From Hyphomonas sp. BRH_c22 (lineage in GTDB: Bacteria > Pseudomonadota > Alphaproteobacteria > Caulobacterales > Hyphomonadaceae), in assembly GCF_000961795.1 (NCBI RefSeq), contig NZ_LADU01000101.1, positions 1 through 62,278 on the forward strand: a DNA stretch of 62,278 nt. Direction: 5' to 3'. Below the pieces are notes generated by a model. It was not told where the DNA came from. It saw only the letters and a program-made list of their open reading frames with translations, and did not search any database. The translations under genes were made by a program, and so were the position numbers. Positions 17,042-26,900 of this stretch are shown here, one piece after another; positions within the stretch are counted from its first letter, which is position 1; every line of letters begins with the position of its first letter.

Positions 17042-17422
17042 TCAAGGTCCCGCGCTCTTTGATCTCCCGGCTGAACCTGCAAAAGCCTCGATTATAGCTT
17101 CACGGACCTCGCCGGGCTGGCAGTCAACCGCCTTGCCCAGTCTTAGCAACTGGTTGCGCAGAGTGTGGATCTGGTCCATCAGCGAGATCACGATGCCGAT
17201 TCCCTCCGTGGTCAGATCGAAGTCATCGGCGAGATCGCACAAAAACTCAAGGCGAGCGATATCAGCGGCATCAAACCTTTCTTCGCGGTCGTCGGCGGAC
17301 CTGACGAAGCCTTCGTCGATCCAGCACCTCAGGCGATCGGCAGACATTCGGCTGATCCGGATAATCAGCTGCTCTTGCGTGAAGAATTCGACGTCTTTCA
17401 AAGTTCCACTCCTCGGGTCCAC
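17042..17422 (-). CDS. cbpM: CbpM, MerR-like modulator of the CbpA co-chaperone
   Basis: 126 residues. CbpM binds the J-domain of CbpA and blocks its action on DnaK. It resembles a shortened MerR regulator: FTQEQLIIRISRMSADRLRC starts the winged helix, ADIARLEFLCDLADDFDLTT follows, then a leucine-rich helix (VISLMDQIHTLRNQLLRLGK). The gene follows cbpA on the same strand and overlaps its end by 25 bases, the usual cbpA-cbpM order, so the two are made together. Confidence 0.88.
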   Translation of the reverse strand: MDPRSGTLKDVEFFTQEQLIIRISRMSADRLRCWIDEGFVRSADDREERFDAADIARLEFLCDLADDFDLTTEGIGIVISLMDQIHTLRNQLLRLGKAVDCQPGEVREAIIEAFAGSAGRSKSAGP

Positions 17423-18339
17423 GTTGCGCGCGCATCAAATGGGTGGCGCTTCGACCAGGACGCGAGAGCAGTCTTGATCTCGTCATCGAACTTGCTGGTA
17501 TCGGGCAGGACGACAGACAGCTCGACATACTGGTGTCCTGGTTGCCGACCCCTCGCCCTGATCCCCTGGTTTTTAAGTCTGAGTTTCTGGCCTGAGCTTG
17601 CGCCGGGCGGTATCGTCAGCTTGAGCTTGCCGTGCAAGGTGGGGACCTCGATTTGTGCTCCCAGTGCAGCTTCAGTCAGACTGATGGGCACTGTGATTGA
17701 GATGTCATCGCCATCCCGGTGAAACAATTCATGGCGCTCCACGGAAATTTCGATAAGCGCATCCCCGGCTGGTCCACCATTCAACCCTGCATCGCCTTTG
17801 CCTTTCAGCCGCAAACTCTGGCCATCCCTCAACCCTGCGGGAATAGTGACCTTGAGATCTGATCCGTCCGGCATGGCCAGCATGCGTTCACCACCCCTTG
17901 CCGCTTCCAAGAAGGACACAGGTAAGAAATAGTGCCTGTCCCGGCCTGGTGCAGGTCTCATGGCCTGATGGCGCTCACCCGCGCGGGCCCGTCTCAGGAG
18001 TTCAGCGAAAAGTTCAGACTGATCCCCAAAGTCTGCAAAACTTTCATGATCTTGGTAGCGGCGGTCTCCGGAGGTTCCGGCATGTTCGCGATAGAATGGG
18101 CGTTGTGGCGCTTCTTGACCGGAGGCATCGATTTCTCCGCGATCGTAACGCCCGCGCAGCGTCTCGTCACCGATAATTGCATAGGCGGCTGAAATGGCCT
18201 TGAAGCGTTCAGCGGCAGTCGTGTTGCCCGGATTGAGGTCGGGATGATGGGCCTTTGCCAGCTTTCGGTAGGCTGCCTTGATTTCAGCCGCGCTGCTGTC
18301 GGCAGATACGCCCAGAATGTCGTAGAGGCCCTCAGCCAT
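17398..18339 (-). CDS. cbpA: CbpA/DnaJ-like co-chaperone
   Basis: 313 residues from the ATG at 18339 (MAEGLYDILGVSADSSAAEI); a longer upstream frame lacks homology. The J-domain spans about 1-70 with the HPD motif at 32-34, required to stimulate DnaK. No Cys-rich zinc domain is present, as in CbpA. Two C-terminal substrate-binding barrels follow (from YFLPVSFLEAARGGER to the end), each with the G-G-GDALIEI or PGASSGQKLRLK type of loop. Such proteins act in stationary phase and stress. The two-gene unit is divergent from the DCC gene, 214 bases away. Confidence 0.92.
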   Translation of the reverse strand: MAEGLYDILGVSADSSAAEIKAAYRKLAKAHHPDLNPGNTTAAERFKAISAAYAIIGDETLRGRYDRGEIDASGQEAPQRPFYREHAGTSGDRRYQDHESFADFGDQSELFAELLRRARAGERHQAMRPAPGRDRHYFLPVSFLEAARGGERMLAMPDGSDLKVTIPAGLRDGQSLRLKGKGDAGLNGGPAGDALIEISVERHELFHRDGDDISITVPISLTEAALGAQIEVPTLHGKLKLTIPPGASSGQKLRLKNQGIRARGRQPGHQYVELSVVLPDTSKFDDEIKTALASWSKRHPFDARATWTRGVEL

Positions 18340-18553
18340 GGCGGTTGGTATCTCCGGAAATCCTGATGATCCAGGGCAAGAATACGTGCATGTGAGACAA
18401 ATTCCATTCGAAAAGGACTGCCATGTGACAAATATCTTGGTTCCCGCTTGCCACAGTTGCCACCGCCATCCTCGCCAGGATGACACAAATCAGCGAACGT
18501 AAAGAACCAAATCCAGGTTTCGTGCGTAAACAGAGCCAGAGGATAAACTACAC

Positions 18554-18955
18554 ATGTCGCCGAAACCGAAAACACGCATTTCCGTCTACTATGATGGATC
18601 CTGTCCGTTATGCAGCCGGGAAATTTCTTTTTATGGAAAACGCCGCGGCGCGGAATCGGTCGAGTTTGTCGACGTATCGCAACCGCGCAACCTGCCAGGC
18701 GACCTTTCGCGGGCCGATTCCATGGCGCGGTTTCATGTCCGCGATGCAAGGGGGCGACTGGTTGATGGTGGCCACGCATTTGCCGAACTCTGGAAGCAAT
18801 TGCCAGCCTTTCGCTGGCTTGGGCTATTCTTCAGTTTCCCCGCAGCGCGATGGGTTCTCGCGCTCGGATATGATGCCTTTCTACCATTCAGGCCGCTAAT
18901 CCAGTCCTGGTTCAGGCCTCGCCAGGAACCGGAAAATGAAATCCCGAGCGGGTAG
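18554..18955 (+). CDS. DCC family thiol-disulfide oxidoreductase (DUF393)
   Basis: 133 residues. The start reads ISVYYDGSCPLCSREISFY, the defining DxxCxxC motif (Asp14, Cys17, Cys20) of the DCC family, which has a thioredoxin-like fold. A later patch (PAFRWLGLFFSFPAARWVLA) is hydrophobic and may touch the membrane, as in many relatives. The reaction is assumed to be disulfide exchange. First gene rightward from the divergent cbpA promoter region; folE starts about 175 bases further. Confidence 0.88.
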   Translation: MSPKPKTRISVYYDGSCPLCSREISFYGKRRGAESVEFVDVSQPRNLPGDLSRADSMARFHVRDARGRLVDGGHAFAELWKQLPAFRWLGLFFSFPAARWVLALGYDAFLPFRPLIQSWFRPRQEPENEIPSG

Positions 18956-19129
18956 TCACGCCATCGGGTCGGATGATTGAAGCCAGTGTTCCGGGTCTCG
19001 TCGATGCGTGACGCTATGATATGCAGGCCTGTCGGTGTCATGGACAGTGAGCACAAGGCGCTTATCTGGATGGGACAGGAAAGACATTTTACATTAGTTT
19101 CGTTTTGAAAATGGAATATCGGGAGACGC

Positions 19130-19852
19130 GTGCGCATGATTGATAAACCCCAGCCGAACAAGTCAGAGAGCGGGGAACTGGTTTCTTCACGGGTTCGCGA
19201 AAGACTGAAGCTTGCCAGGAAACGGTTCCATGCGAACGACAATATATCCGGCTTCCTGGAACCTGGAGAGCTAGAAGAATTGCAGATTGAGGTGGAAGCC
19301 AGGTTCAAGGAAGTCCTTGAGAGCCTGGTGATCGACATCGAGAGTGATCACAACACCCAGGATACCGCGCGCCGGGTTGCCAAAATGTACCTGACTGAAG
19401 TTTTCAAGGGACGCTATGTCGAGCCACCGCCCGTCACTGAATTTCCAAATGCGGAATCCCTGAACGAGCTCATGATCGTGGGCCCGATCACGGTCCGAAG
19501 CGCTTGCAGCCATCACTTTTGTCCGATCATGGGCCGCCTGTGGATCGGCCTGATGCCGAATGAACGCTCCAACCTGATCGGATTGTCCAAATATGCGCGT
19601 CTTGCAGAATGGATAATGAGCAGGCCCCAGATCCAGGAAGAGGCAATTTCCCAGATGGCCGAGGTCCTGATGACCAAGGTGCGCCCAGACGGCCTTGCGA
19701 TTGTCATGGAGGCAGATCATTTCTGCATGCAGTGGCGCGGGGTCAAGGACGATGCGGTAATGGTCAATAGCGCTATGCGTGGGTCTTTTCTCAAGGATCA
19801 CACGTTGCGCAGTGAATTTCTGTCACTTCTGAATTTGAGGAATCGAGGCTGA
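19130..19852 (+). CDS. folE: GTP cyclohydrolase I
   Basis: 240 residues from GTG 19130; an ATG at 19136 is equally possible (the GGGAG site is 5 or 11 bases away). It converts GTP to dihydroneopterin triphosphate, the first step to folates and other pterins. Blocks seen: QDTARRVAKMY, the zinc site SACSHHFCPIMG (Cys126, His129), LIGLSKYARLAEWIMSRPQI-QEE, and EADHFCMQWRGV (His197, Cys199). The usual CEHH reads CSHH, so a Glu conserved in most family members is Ser here. It probably is an accessory copy rather than the housekeeping enzyme. Only one base separates its stop from the BLUF gene. Confidence 0.88.
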   Translation: MRMIDKPQPNKSESGELVSSRVRERLKLARKRFHANDNISGFLEPGELEELQIEVEARFKEVLESLVIDIESDHNTQDTARRVAKMYLTEVFKGRYVEPPPVTEFPNAESLNELMIVGPITVRSACSHHFCPIMGRLWIGLMPNERSNLIGLSKYARLAEWIMSRPQIQEEAISQMAEVLMTKVRPDGLAIVMEADHFCMQWRGVKDDAVMVNSAMRGSFLKDHTLRSEFLSLLNLRNRG

Positions 19853-19853
19853 T

Positions 19854-20282
19854 ATGCTTGTTCGTTGCTTATATGCCAGTCGCCCCGTCGATAAAATGAC
19901 CGGTCCGCTCCTGGATGATATTCTCGAGCAGTCCCGGCAAAACAATGCCGCGCTGGGCGTCACGGGTATGTTGTGCGTGTCCGAGGACCTGTTCATCCAG
20001 GTGATCGAGGGCGGGCGCGACGAAGTGTGTGAATTATTCAATGCAATCGTCCGTGATGGCCGCCACAAGAAGGTCCGCTTACTGATGTATGAGGAGATCT
20101 CGGAACGCCAGTTTGCCAATTGGTCGATGGGCCAGGTGGATATCACCCGGTTGAACCCGACCATGCTCCTGAAGTATTTCAAACGTGCGGAAATTGATCC
20201 TTTTGACTGTTCGGGAAACGCAACTCTGGCGCTTCTGGCCGATCTGGTGTCGGCTGGTGCAATTGCCAGGCGGGGTGAGTAG
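19854..20282 (+). CDS. BLUF-domain blue-light sensor
   Basis: 142 residues. BLUF domains bind FAD and report blue light through a Tyr-Gln switch. Here Tyr7 (RCLYAS), Asn30/Asn31 (QNNAALGVTGML) and Gln49 (LFIQVIEGG) are all in place, so photochemistry should work. The domain fills residues 1-95; the remaining ~45 residues form a short helical cap with no output domain, so it must act on a partner protein. The ATG comes one base after the folE stop, so the two are cotranslated, which suggests a shared function. Confidence 0.9.
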   Translation: MLVRCLYASRPVDKMTGPLLDDILEQSRQNNAALGVTGMLCVSEDLFIQVIEGGRDEVCELFNAIVRDGRHKKVRLLMYEEISERQFANWSMGQVDITRLNPTMLLKYFKRAEIDPFDCSGNATLALLADLVSAGAIARRGE

Positions 20283-20750
20283 TGCTGCGCCCCCGGGCGC
20301 AATATGATGATGGGTTTGCGAGTGCATTCAGGCTCCGGGCGCGCCAGTCAGCGCCCCTTGTCAATTGCTGGGTTGGGGAAAGGCACTCGCTGTAAATGAC
20401 AAGCATTCAACACAGCCTCCGGCCCAGACTTCGGATTTCGGAGCAAGCTGACATTTTCGTCGATGTACGCAAGGCGTGGCCATATTTCGCCCTGGGGCGG
20501 GAAAGTTCTTAACCATGGATCCGGCGCGCCGGGACCGGCAGCCGTGGTCTTTTCATTTTCCAGCAGGCGGCGGTCATTGTCTTGCCTGTCAGGCGCCCAG
20601 TCGGGCTCGCTTTCCGGACGGTGCAGTCCATCCTGGTTGCGGCAGAACCCAGAGAGCAGACACCCACTTATCCAGTGACCGATACCTGTTCCGATGGACC
20701 GGGCCATCCTTGCGAGTAGCGCAGACAGGCTGGCATTGGCCCGCAACCGC
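20283..20750. other. Intergenic region with a GC hairpin and repeat B
   Basis: Starts with a compact inverted repeat right after the BLUF stop (TGCGCCC-CC-GGGCGCA, 20286-20301), possibly a weak terminator without T-run. Near its end lies direct repeat B. No gene is recognised on either strand. Confidence 0.45.
20633..20709 (+). repeat. Direct repeat B (~77 bp), partner at 13577
   Basis: Second copy of the repeat described at 13577-13653, in the same orientation and roughly 75% identical by eye. It ends 42 bases before the 3' end of the response-regulator gene, so it marks the border between the ABC/chaperone/BLUF module and the glucan locus. Confidence 0.55.
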
Positions 20751-21476
20751 TTACTCGGGCATCAGGTCTTCGATCACATGCCTGTGGCTCCGGCTGACGG
20801 GTATATCTCCACCTGACCTTGTCTGGAGCAGCGCTTCGCCCTTGGGCTTTGGAATCAACCTTACCACCTGGTCCAGGTTGACCAGATAGGAGCGATGGGT
20901 CTGACGAAACAAGGGTTGGAAATCGGCGGCGAAGGCTGAGAGGGTTTTGCGAAAATGAAAACTTCGCGTACCCGCATGTACACGGACATAGTCTCCGTCC
21001 GCTTCAATCCATTCAATTGAATTTGCATCCAGCATCTCGATGCCTCCCAACACGGGAATGGCGATCATGCGTGGAGCGGGCGCGTGTTCACCTGCCTTTT
21101 GTAAATCGAGAACGCGTTCAATGGCGCGCTTCAGCCGATCAGATTGAATCGGTTTCAGCAGATAGTCCACTGCCTCCACTTCGAACGCTTCGGCCGCGTG
21201 TTCTGCGTGAGCCGTCGTGAAGATAATCCTCGGGGCTCTTGCCCGGTTGGCGTACATTGCTTTAGCCACCGCCATTCCGTCGCCATCGGGCATATTGATG
21301 TCCAGGAAAAGGAGGTCGGGACAAAGTTCTTCTACAGATTCAATTGTTCTACGGCCTGTTGCACACAGAGCGACAATCGACAGCTGGACGAGGTTCGGCG
21401 ATATTTCCATTAGTTGCGCTTGCAACATGTCTCGGCTGAGAGATTCGTCATCGGCGATGATCACACGCAAAGTCAT
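20751..21476 (-). CDS. LytTR-family response regulator
   Basis: 241 residues. The receiver domain has acidic residues Asp9/Asp10 and phospho-acceptor Asp59 (LLFLDINMPDGDG). The C-terminal half is a LytTR DNA-binding domain (WIEADGDYVRVHAGTRSFHF then LFRQTHRSYLVNLDQVVRLI). LytTR proteins bind paired direct repeats and often control envelope, uptake or competence genes. The gene follows its sensor kinase with a 4-base overlap. Its position beside the glucan locus suggests, without proof, that it controls it. Confidence 0.92.
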   Translation of the reverse strand: MTLRVIIADDESLSRDMLQAQLMEISPNLVQLSIVALCATGRRTIESVEELCPDLLFLDINMPDGDGMAVAKAMYANRARAPRIIFTTAHAEHAAEAFEVEAVDYLLKPIQSDRLKRAIERVLDLQKAGEHAPAPRMIAIPVLGGIEMLDANSIEWIEADGDYVRVHAGTRSFHFRKTLSAFAADFQPLFRQTHRSYLVNLDQVVRLIPKPKGEALLQTRSGGDIPVSRSHRHVIEDLMPE

Positions 21477-22570
21477 TGAAACACGGTAGGAACGCCAAGA
21501 GGGAGGGTAAGCGAAGCGCGTGCGCCGCCTTCACGCCGGTCGGTCAGGGAAAATGATGCGGTGTCGCCGTAAACCGAGTGCAGTCGCGAGAGAACATTCG
21601 AAAGGCCCAGGCTTTCCCGGCTGTGTTCCCGCGGTTCGGATTTCAGCCCCGGCCCGGTATCAGAAATTGAGATCACAATACCACCATCGCTTTCGCGGGC
21701 TTCGATGGAGATTTCGCAATGTGCGGTTTGTTTCTCGACACCGTGCCTCACTGCATTCTCAACCAGTGGCTGCAGGATAAGGCTTGGTATCTTCACGTTT
21801 CTTAATGCATCCGGCACGTCAAAGCGAGTGGTCAGGCGATCCTGAAATCTCATCTGCTCAACATCGAGGTAGCGTTTGGCGGTGTCCATTTCCTCGGAAA
21901 GCGGAACAATCAGGGGAGGGTCACGCGCGAGTGTCATGCGCAAGAGGTCGCTCAGCTTGTCGATCATCAGTCGTGCATCGCTGTTTCTGTTCGTTACTAT
22001 CAGTGCATTGACAGAGTTGAGCGTGTTGAAAATGAAGTGCGGATTGATCTGGTAGCGCAACATTTTAAGCTGCGCGTTACTGGTCAGCTGCTCTGCACCG
22101 AGGCGGCGTAAGCGTTCTTGGGTGGCGAGTTCTCGCTGTGTGGTCGCGATCTGGTGGGCTCGAAAATTGTGGAACACAGCCGTCCATAGGGCGAAAATCA
22201 GAATCGCCGAGAAGGCCCATCCTCCAAACTGGTTCCATATTTCTGCTCCCGGGAAGAATACGGGAAAGAACAGCATACGCACCAGGTTCCAACCCTGTGA
22301 AAGCACCAGCACCATTGTTGCCAGAACGATGGCGCGCGAGATGACAGGCATCGTGCCGAGCCGTGAGGCGCTCCACAGTATGGGCCGCGTGAAGATGATT
22401 CCGAGCAGCGCTTCGAACAGGAGGTCGGCAATGTTGGTAAGTCCCGGCTCACCATAAAACAATGTGAGGGCAATAAATGAGGCCAGGGCAACAGCGACCC
22501 AGAACAGGATTTCTGTAATCCACCATTGCGAAGGTGCGAGGCTGTTCGTTTTGCGCCGCGTGGCTTCCAT
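21473..22570 (-). CDS. Sensor histidine kinase, LytS/YehU type
   Basis: 365 residues. The N-terminal third has about four membrane helices (e.g. ILFWVAVALASFIALTLFYG). A coiled linker (TQRELATQERLRRLGAEQ) leads to the His_kinase block RYQINPHFIFNTLNSVNALI with the phosphorylated His, and the ATP-binding domain has LVENAVRHGVE and ISDTGPGLK. There is no separate sensor domain, so the signal is probably read within the membrane segment. First gene of the two-component operon, divergent from the GH16 gene with 248 bases between them. Confidence 0.9.
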   Translation of the reverse strand: MEATRRKTNSLAPSQWWITEILFWVAVALASFIALTLFYGEPGLTNIADLLFEALLGIIFTRPILWSASRLGTMPVISRAIVLATMVLVLSQGWNLVRMLFFPVFFPGAEIWNQFGGWAFSAILIFALWTAVFHNFRAHQIATTQRELATQERLRRLGAEQLTSNAQLKMLRYQINPHFIFNTLNSVNALIVTNRNSDARLMIDKLSDLLRMTLARDPPLIVPLSEEMDTAKRYLDVEQMRFQDRLTTRFDVPDALRNVKIPSLILQPLVENAVRHGVEKQTAHCEISIEARESDGGIVISISDTGPGLKSEPREHSRESLGLSNVLSRLHSVYGDTASFSLTDRREGGARASLTLPLGVPTVFQ

Positions 22571-22818
22571 ATTCCACCTGCCTTTTTTTCAGCACTTGAG
22601 TGACGCCAACGCAGAAGGTTTGTCAAATCGGAGATACTGAGGGCGACGCTGCCCTTTTATCCTCTGGCCATCCGATGGCTTGCCAGATCAGGCCGGTATT
22701 TCGGCCGATGTCGCTGGAAAAAGTCCCGTTCGTCGCGCAAATCGCCCAGCTTGCCGCATGTTGATTGAAGGCGCCCGCCCGGTGGCGCATGGCTTACTCA
22801 GGGAGGAAGTGGGCGAAT

Positions 22819-23880
22819 ATGAACCTGCACACCAGGATTCTGCTGGCCTTGATTGGCGCCGTTACGATTGCCTTTGCGGCGATACGGTTACAGCCGTTTG
22901 CTGCAGATGCTGGCGTGTCGGCCGGGCGGACCGCGCCTGCCGACGAAGTTGCCGGGTCGGGTGAGTGGCGGCTCGTCTGGAGTGATGATTTTGAGGGCAA
23001 GTCACTCGATCGCACGAAATGGCAACCCGAAGTGTCTTGCTGGGGCGGCGGGAATAACGAACGCCAGTGTTATGTAGACAGCAGCGAGAACATCGAGGTC
23101 AGGGACGGCATGCTCCGCCTTATCGCTCGACAAGGTGCGCATGAGGGACCTTTGTATCCTGAAGGAATGTCGGGTGCGCCGGGTGGCATGGTCGAGAAAG
23201 ACTATACGTCTGGAAAGCTCAGGACCCGGGGGCTTGCGGCTTTCAAGTATGGTCGTTTTTCGGCGCGCATAAAGCTGCCTGCCGGACAAGGCACGTGGTC
23301 GGCTTTCTGGATGATGCCTGAACACGATGTCTATGGCGGCTGGCCCTTGTCGGGCGAAGTGGACATCATGGAGGCCGTGAATCTCGAAACGGCCTGTGCA
23401 GAATGCACGGACGGAATTGAGCGAAGAACGTCTGGCGCGCTGCATTACGGAGAACAGGCGCCCGGCAATGAGTATCTTTTTTCATACTCGGATCGAGCGG
23501 CAGACATCGGCCCATCAGGTGAGTGGCGCGAATATGCGGTGGAGTGGGCCGAGGGCACGATACAATGGTTCGTGGATGGCCAGATCTTCATGCGTCTCGA
23601 TTCCGGCCAGTGGTTTACCGGATCACACCTTGCTGAGGGCCGGAATTTCGCGCCCTTCGACCAGTCATTTCACATCATATTGAATCTCGCTGTTGGTGGA
23701 AATCTCGCAGAGAAATCCAATGGAATGGGATTCGATCCGGCTTCTTTTCCTGCGGACATGCAGGTCGATTGGGTGCGGGTCGAACAGTGCGTGGGCGATC
23801 TGGAGACGGGCAAGTCGTGCCTGTCTGACCAGGCGTGGAACGCCGAACCTCTTGGGCCTTGGGAGGTTCAGGCTCGGTAA
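22819..23880 (+). CDS. GH16 endo-beta-1,3-glucanase (laminarinase-like)
   Basis: 353 residues from ATG 22819 (MNLHTRILLALIGAVTIAFA), which starts with a signal peptide or anchor; a frame 18 codons longer adds nothing. The catalytic motif GEVDIME gives nucleophile Glu180, Asp182 and acid/base Glu185, the beta-bulge form typical of bacterial laminarinases. Other GH16 marks are WSDDFEGKSLDRTKWQPE, GRFSARIKLPAGQGTWSAFW and ILNLAVGGN. It would cut beta-1,3-glucan chains outside the inner membrane into oligosaccharides for the TonB receptor encoded 53 bases downstream. Confidence 0.93.
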   Translation: MNLHTRILLALIGAVTIAFAAIRLQPFAADAGVSAGRTAPADEVAGSGEWRLVWSDDFEGKSLDRTKWQPEVSCWGGGNNERQCYVDSSENIEVRDGMLRLIARQGAHEGPLYPEGMSGAPGGMVEKDYTSGKLRTRGLAAFKYGRFSARIKLPAGQGTWSAFWMMPEHDVYGGWPLSGEVDIMEAVNLETACAECTDGIERRTSGALHYGEQAPGNEYLFSYSDRAADIGPSGEWREYAVEWAEGTIQWFVDGQIFMRLDSGQWFTGSHLAEGRNFAPFDQSFHIILNLAVGGNLAEKSNGMGFDPASFPADMQVDWVRVEQCVGDLETGKSCLSDQAWNAEPLGPWEVQAR

Positions 23881-23933
23881 GTCAGAATTTGAGTGTAGGC
23901 AGAAATAAAACAAAATATGGGAGGAAACTGTCA

Positions 23934-26900
23934 ATGAGAGTAAACGTGCAAACGAAGAAAATCGGATTTGGTGTGGCGCTTTTGGGCGGGGTATCTGCGC
24001 TGGCGTTTATGTCGCCGGCCGCCGCGCAAGAGGCCCCGGAGGCTGATGAGGTCTTCGAAACAACGGATGTCGCCGATGGTGAGGCCCGAATGGATACCGT
24101 CCTGGTCTCAGGTATTCGGAAAAGCTTGCAGGCCTCGTCAGACATCAAGCGCGACGCTCAGGGTGTCGTAGATGCGATTACAGCTGAAGATATGGGCAAG
24201 TTTCCGGACACCAACCTGGCTGAATCCCTTCAGCGCATCTCTGGTGTTTCGATCAACCGCTCGAACGGCGAGGGTAGCCAGGTTACGGTTCGTGGTTTCG
24301 GCCCTGACTTCAACCTCGTCCTTCTGAATGGCCGTCAGATGCCATCAGCCTTTCTCGAGGGTGGTGCACCCTCTTCGCGCAGCTTCGATTTCGGCAACAT
24401 CGCGTCCGAGGGAATAGCCGGTGTCCAGGTCTACAAGACGGGGCGGGCTGATCTTCCGACGGGCGGTATCGGTTCGACGCTGAACATCTTGACAGCCCGA
24501 CCATTGTCCGCGCCCGGCATGCGCTTCTCCGCTGGAGCCAAGGGCGTCATGGACAATTCTGTCACCTCGCTTGGCGATGACAGCATTACCCCTGAAATTT
24601 CGGGTATTTTCTCAAATACGTTCGCCAATGATACATTCGGCGTCGCCCTCGCCGGCTCGTTTCAGGAGCGCGATTCAGGCGTTGCGCAATTTGGAACATC
24701 CAATGGATGGCGCGGTGCATACCTTGGTTCGGAAAATAATTGGGGCACACTTCCTCAGCCTCCCGGTGACACGCAGGTGACAAACCGGCCCGGTCCCGAT
24801 GATGTTTACTCTGTTCCTCAAAATGCGAACTACTCGTTGACCAATACGGATCGCGAGCGTTTGAATGCTCAGGTTGCCCTGCAGTACAGCCCTGTCGATA
24901 CCTTCACGGCCACGCTGGACTATTTTTATTCCGAGAACAAAGTTGCGACAGAACGCTCTGACCTTTCAGTCTGGTTCAACCACGGAGACACAACGAGCGC
25001 TTGGACAGATGGCCCGATCGCCAGCCCCCTTTTCTATTCTGAGGACTTCGGGGCCGGTGGCTCGGATCTTTCCATGGGCGGTGCAAAGTTCGCGACGAAG
25101 AGCGAGAATAGCTCCATTGGTCTCAATCTCGATTGGCAAGCAACCGAACGTTTGAGCGTGACTTTCGATGCGCACAGCTCAAGTGCCGAATCCGGCCAGG
25201 ACAGCCCATACGGCACGAGCGCCGTTGCCGGCACCGCTGATTTCCAGCTCCGGAGCCAGGCTGTCGATTTCACGTCGCAGCTTCCGACGCTTTCTCTCGG
25301 GTTCCAGAGCCCGTTTACGGATATAGATCCGGCGCGTATGATTGCGACCGGGAACGTTTTCTCGAACAGCTTTATCAAGACCGAGATTGATCAGTACCAG
25401 CTGGACGGTTCGTACGATTTCGACTTTTCGTTCATTAAGAGTGTTGACTTCGGTGTGTCGTCCACCACGAACAAGGTTCGTTCGGCATTTGCGAACGCCC
25501 AGCGCGACACATGGGGCGGTGTGGGAACTGCGGGCGATCTGCCTGACGATATTTTCCGTCGGCTGGACCTCGCAGGAAACTTCGACCAGTTCAGTGGCTC
25601 CGGTCAAACCCAGCAGGATTTCTTTGCAATTGACATTGACCAGTTTATTGCGACGCTTGATACGCCAGCATTTGGCTCGGTTTGCGGAGGAGACGGCATT
25701 TGTCGATCAGACGACTTCCTGATTGACCGCCGGATTGAAGAAGAGAGCATTGCGGCATTCTTCCAGATCAATAACGAGTTCGATATCGGTTCGATGCCTG
25801 TCTCGCTATCGGCTGGCCTTCGCTATGAAACGACTGAGATCACGTCTCCGTCACAGGTTACAGTGCCTACGGGAACTGCTTGGGTGGCGGCAAACGAGTT
25901 TTCGTTGCTCGGTCTGACCGATTCGGCGAATGTTCAGACGCAGGAATTCACCGGAGAGTATGACTACTGGCTCCCGGCGATCGATTTACAGTTCGACCCT
26001 GTTGAGGATGTCATTCTGCGTGCATCCTACAGCAAGTCGCTGACCCGCCCGGGCTATGCCGATATTGCCGGGGGCCTGTCTGTCGCTCAGCTCTTCCGTG
26101 TCGACGGTGGCTCGGGAACCAACGGAAACACCAATCTAAAACCGTTCGTCTCTGAAAATTTCGATCTCTCTGCCGAATGGTACTATGACGAGGGATCTTA
26201 TGTCTCTGCGGGCTATTTCAACAAGAAGGTCGAAAACTTCATCGGCAGGGGTGTCGTGACCCAGACCCCGTTCGACGTGTTTACGCCGTTTGGCGGCGCG
26301 CGTTACAACGCCGCGGCAACGGCGCTTGGCACGAATGACCTGGCAGCGATCCGGCAGTGGATCTTCGAAAATGCCGATCCGTCCACCTTTGAGATCACGG
26401 GTACGGATTCAAATGGCAATTTCACTGGCAGCATCTTCGGCGTTGCTGGTGAAGACCCGCAGGTTACATTCCAGATTGGCCAGCCTGTGAACCAGGAAAC
26501 TGCTTCGGTCGATGGCTGGGAATTTGCCATTCAGCACTTCTTCGGTGACACGGGTTTTGGGGCCATCGCGAACTATACGCTCGTGAAGGGAGACACAGAA
26601 TTTGACAATCTTCAGGTGCCTTCAAGCGGGGATCCGCAATTTGCCATTACTGGATTGAGTGACAGCTACAACCTGATCGGATTCTACGACAAGAACGGCC
26701 TGCAGGCACGTATTGCTTACAATTGGCGCGACCAGTTCCTCGTTTCGACCGTCGGTGTGAGTGGTACGCCAAACAACCCGCTCTACGTGGAGGACTATGG
26801 CCAGGTGGATGTCAGCGCCAGTTATAGCGTCACCGATCGGATCACGGTGTTTGCTGAAGGCATAAACGTGCTGGACGAAACGACGAGAACCGTCGGACGC

